Source: Hyphomicrobiales bacterium (lineage in GTDB: Bacteria; Pseudomonadota; Alphaproteobacteria; Rhizobiales; Aestuariivirgaceae). Taken from it: 7,239 nt of DNA. The notes under the pieces were generated by a model. It saw only the letters and a list, made by a program, of their open reading frames with translations. It searched no databases and was not told the DNA's origin. A program made the translations under genes and the position numbers. The DNA is taken from assembly GCA_023266715.1 (NCBI GenBank), contig JAHFPK010000137.1, positions 1 through 7,239 of the forward strand, written 5' to 3'. This document shows, piece after piece, positions 4,889 through 7,239 of this stretch. Positions within the stretch are counted from its first letter, which is position 1; the number at the start of each line of letters is the position of its first letter.

Positions 4889-7102
4889 ATGACGCAGCCT
4901 TCATCACACCATCAAGCTCCGGCGGAATCAACGTGCGGATGCACTCGCGGGTGTGCCGCGGAATCGCAGGTGTCACTTGTCGAACCACGTCGGGTCGGCA
5001 CGACGGTATTGCTGATTCCGACGATGGATTGTCCAACCGAGGAAAACGACATCCGGCGCGCCTTGGGGGCAATCGATGGAATCCGTTCGCTCGACTTCCA
5101 ACTATCGGCGCGCACACTGACCATCGATGCCGGCAAGGAGGTTATTGAGGAAGCGATAGGCGCCATTCGCCGGGCGGGATTCGAGCCCAAGACCGTGACG
5201 CAGAGTTCCGCCGAGGCTGCGCCATCGCAACCCTATGGCATAGACTCTGGCCTTGGACGGGTGGCTCTCGCGTTGCTGTTGGCCATTGGCGCGGAAGTGC
5301 TGGACTATTTCGCATCCAATACCATGCTCTTCAAGGGGCTGGGCATGGCGATAGCTCTCGCCGCAATCAGTCTGTCGGGTTTTTCGACCTACAGCAAAGG
5401 CCTTGCGGCACTGCGGCGCGGCCAGTTGAACATGAACGGTTTGATGGGCGTAGCGGTAACTGGTGCTTTCCTTATTGGCCAATGGCCTGAGGCCGCGATG
5501 GTAATGGCCCTGTATGCCCTTGCCGAGTTGATCGAGGCACGTTCCGTGGATCGGGCACGCAATGCGATCAAGAGTCTGCTGGCACTGACACCGGATACTG
5601 CCGAAGTTAGGCAAGCTGATGGACAGTGGCGAGAGCTTGCCGCAGCGCAAGTGGCACTTGGGTCAGTAGCTCGGGTCAAGCCGGGAGCCCGCATTCCTCT
5701 TGATGGCCGGGTGACAGCTGGCAGCAGCGCCGTCAACCAGGCACCGGTGACTGGCGAAAGCATTCCAGTCGACAAGACAACCGGCGATCCGGTCTTCGCC
5801 GGCACCATCAACGAGACTGGTACCCTGGAGTTCGAGGTTACGGCCGCCGCCGACAACACCACGCTGGCCCGGATCATCCATGCCGTCGAGCAAGCTCAGG
5901 GAACGCGTGCACCGACGCAGCGTTTCGTGGATCGCTTCGCGGCCATCTACACACCGGCCGTCTTCTTTATTGCGATGGCTGTGGCTGTGCTTGGCCCCTG
6001 GCTTTTCGATTGGAGTTGGACGCAGGCGTTCTACAAGGCGTTGGTGTTGCTGGTTATCGCCTGTCCTTGCGCGCTGGTGATCGCCACCCCGGTCACCGTG
6101 GTCAGCGGACTGGCAGCCGCCGCCCGACGCGGCATACTTATCAAGGGCGGCGTCTACCTCGAAGAGGCCCGCAAATTGCGCGCAATTGCCCTGGACAAGA
6201 CCGGCACCATCACTGAAGGAAAACCGCGCCTTGTAGCGACTGAGGTATTGTCATCATCCATACCGGAATCGCAGATTCTCTCCTGGGCGGCAAGCCTGGC
6301 CGGGCACTCCGATCATCCGGTGGCAAAGGCGATCGCCAGCGGTCTGAATCTGCCAGAAAACGGTCTTACCGATTTCGTCGCCCTTGCGGGACGCGGGGTT
6401 GAGGCGCGCACCGATGGTCGGAAAATGACCTTGGGTAATCACCGTTTGATCGAAGAGCGCGGTCTGTGTAGCGCCGAGATCGAGGCACGCTTGAGTATTC
6501 ACGAAACGCAAGGCCGCAGCGTGACGCTATTGGCATCGGAACAGCAGGTGTTGGCGATCTTCGCGGTAGCCGATACGATCAAGGAAAGCTCGCGCGAGGC
6601 TTTGGTAGAGCTGCATCAACTTGGCGTCGCTTCCGTGATGCTGACCGGCGACAATAGCGCAACGGCCAGCACTATCGCCAAACAGGCGGGCATCGACGAT
6701 GCGCGCGGTAATCTGCTGCCCGAGGACAAACTGGCGGCTATCGAGGAAATGCAACGCCGCTACGGCGTAACCGCCATGACCGGTGACGGCATCAACGATG
6801 CGCCGGCGCTGGCCAGAGCCGACATCGGCGTGGCGATGGGGGCGGCGGGTACGGATACGGCCATGGAAGCGGCCGATGTCGTGATCATGAACGACGATCT
6901 GCGACGCATCCCGGAAACCATCCGTCTATCCCGGAGCGTGCATGCCGTTCTTTGGCAGAACATCGCACTGGCCTTGGGTATCAAGGCCGTATTCATGGTG
7001 CTGGCGATTGCCGGCAGCGCCACGATGTGGATGGCGGTCTTTGCCGACATGGGGGCCAGTCTCCTGGTTGTGACAAATGGACTTCGACTGCTGCGTAAGT
7101 GA
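4889..7102 (+). CDS. cadA: Heavy-metal-exporting P1B-2-type ATPase (Cd/Pb/Zn; CadA/ZntA/PbrA type)
   Basis: This inner-membrane pump of 737 residues couples ATP hydrolysis to export of Zn(II), Cd(II) or Pb(II) from the cytoplasm. The N-terminus has H7-H8 and a Cys cluster (16, 18, 22). It is followed by one HMA-like domain whose metal loop is M-D-C-P-T-E-E (46-52), with a single Cys instead of CxxC. TM1-4 span about 122-216. The actuator domain has T-G-E-S (288-291). The C-P-C ion site is in TM6 (392-394). The phosphorylated Asp436 is in D-K-T-G-T, the H-P motif at 476-477 and G-D-G-I-N-D at 632-637. TM7 Lys699 and TM8 Asp720 in D-M-G keep the 21-residue spacing of the ZntA pair, placing it in subgroup P1B-2. 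All catalytic motifs are intact. AGGAGA at 4877-4882 is the ribosome binding site. It is transcribed from the MerR-type promoter immediately upstream. pbrA or zntA are equally fair names, as the metal preference is not visible. Confidence 0.96.
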   Translation: MTQPSSHHQAPAESTCGCTRGCAAESQVSLVEPRRVGTTVLLIPTMDCPTEENDIRRALGAIDGIRSLDFQLSARTLTIDAGKEVIEEAIGAIRRAGFEPKTVTQSSAEAAPSQPYGIDSGLGRVALALLLAIGAEVLDYFASNTMLFKGLGMAIALAAISLSGFSTYSKGLAALRRGQLNMNGLMGVAVTGAFLIGQWPEAAMVMALYALAELIEARSVDRARNAIKSLLALTPDTAEVRQADGQWRELAAAQVALGSVARVKPGARIPLDGRVTAGSSAVNQAPVTGESIPVDKTTGDPVFAGTINETGTLEFEVTAAADNTTLARIIHAVEQAQGTRAPTQRFVDRFAAIYTPAVFFIAMAVAVLGPWLFDWSWTQAFYKALVLLVIACPCALVIATPVTVVSGLAAAARRGILIKGGVYLEEARKLRAIALDKTGTITEGKPRLVATEVLSSSIPESQILSWAASLAGHSDHPVAKAIASGLNLPENGLTDFVALAGRGVEARTDGRKMTLGNHRLIEERGLCSAEIEARLSIHETQGRSVTLLASEQQVLAIFAVADTIKESSREALVELHQLGVASVMLTGDNSATASTIAKQAGIDDARGNLLPEDKLAAIEEMQRRYGVTAMTGDGINDAPALARADIGVAMGAAGTDTAMEAADVVIMNDDLRRIPETIRLSRSVHAVLWQNIALALGIKAVFMVLAIAGSATMWMAVFADMGASLLVVTNGLRLLRK

Positions 7103-7239
7103 TGACGTTTCGGGAAAAAGACCTCATCGGGATCATGTGGCTATTTATATGTTGACCCAGGGCAGATAAAATGGGCGGTTTTGAAATTGATTAGAAATAT
7201 CAGTCAGTGAAATTTCCCTCTGCTGACGCGTTGTCCATT
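7103..7239. other. AT-richer tail with no confident gene
   Basis: After the ATPase stop an ATG at 7102-7104 overlaps it (TGATG) but the frame closes after 17 codons. On the minus strand a frame enters from the right edge and ends at a TAA (7145-7147), giving about 31 protein-like residues (including R-Q-Q-R-E-I-S-L-T-D-I and R-P-F-Y-L-P-W-V). It could be the C-terminus of a leftward gene lying mostly outside the window, but no family is recognised. No terminator is seen after the ATPase. Confidence 0.25.

Noticed and set aside
7102..7155. 17-codon frame overlapping the ATPase stop as TGATG
   Set aside because: It is very short, lacks a ribosome binding site and resembles no known small protein; coupling geometry alone is not enough.
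1..7239. CRISPR array, tRNA, rRNA or toxin-antitoxin pair
   Set aside because: No regularly spaced direct repeats, tRNA-like arms or recognisable toxin or antitoxin motifs were seen on either strand.

Overview
The window is a GC-rich proteobacterial accessory region. A betaproteobacterium or a related metal-exposed gammaproteobacterium is the best guess. That guess rests on gene types (AlpA regulator, CadR/PbrR-type regulator, P1B-2 ATPase, CusF-like protein) and on the look of the coding sequence; no ribosomal or other taxonomic marker is present. It looks like the end of an integrated element joined to a small heavy-metal resistance module.

Bases 1-1720 are the mobile and decaying part. 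They hold the 3' end of a tyrosine recombinase of the P4/Rci-like phage-integrase type, running in from the left edge. Facing it is an AlpA-type regulator with a perfect 9-bp inverted repeat at its start codon. Next comes an internal fragment of an IS4/IS1634-type transposase, frameshifted at least twice and truncated at both ends. Last is the 3' end of an unrecognised gene that appears cut at the edge of the IS relic. About 270 non-coding bases follow and carry a 14-bp palindrome.

Bases 1987-3712 encode three exported or membrane-anchored proteins with little known function. The first is an HExxH metallopeptidase on the + strand. The other two are on the - strand: a 90-residue secreted protein with a short collagen-like Gly-X-Y tract, and a 126-residue Cys/Met-rich protein of a kind I associate with copper and heavy-metal clusters. 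A strong hairpin separates the convergent peptidase and collagen-like genes. A second perfect 14-bp-stem hairpin lies inside the collagen-like coding sequence.

Bases 3942-7102 are the recognisable metal-resistance core. A CusF-like periplasmic copper/silver-binding protein has all four canonical ligands. It is convergent with a CadR/PbrR MerR-family regulator. That regulator is divergent from a Cd/Pb/Zn-exporting P1B-2 ATPase. The ATPase promoter has the 19-bp spacer and central dyad expected for MerR-type activation. The inferred logic is that metal-bound regulator untwists this promoter, the ATPase pumps soft divalent metal out of the cytoplasm, and the CusF-like protein (and perhaps the Cys/Met-rich protein) handles metal in the periplasm. 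The last 137 bases are more AT-rich and contain no confident gene. I saw no RNA gene or CRISPR array.
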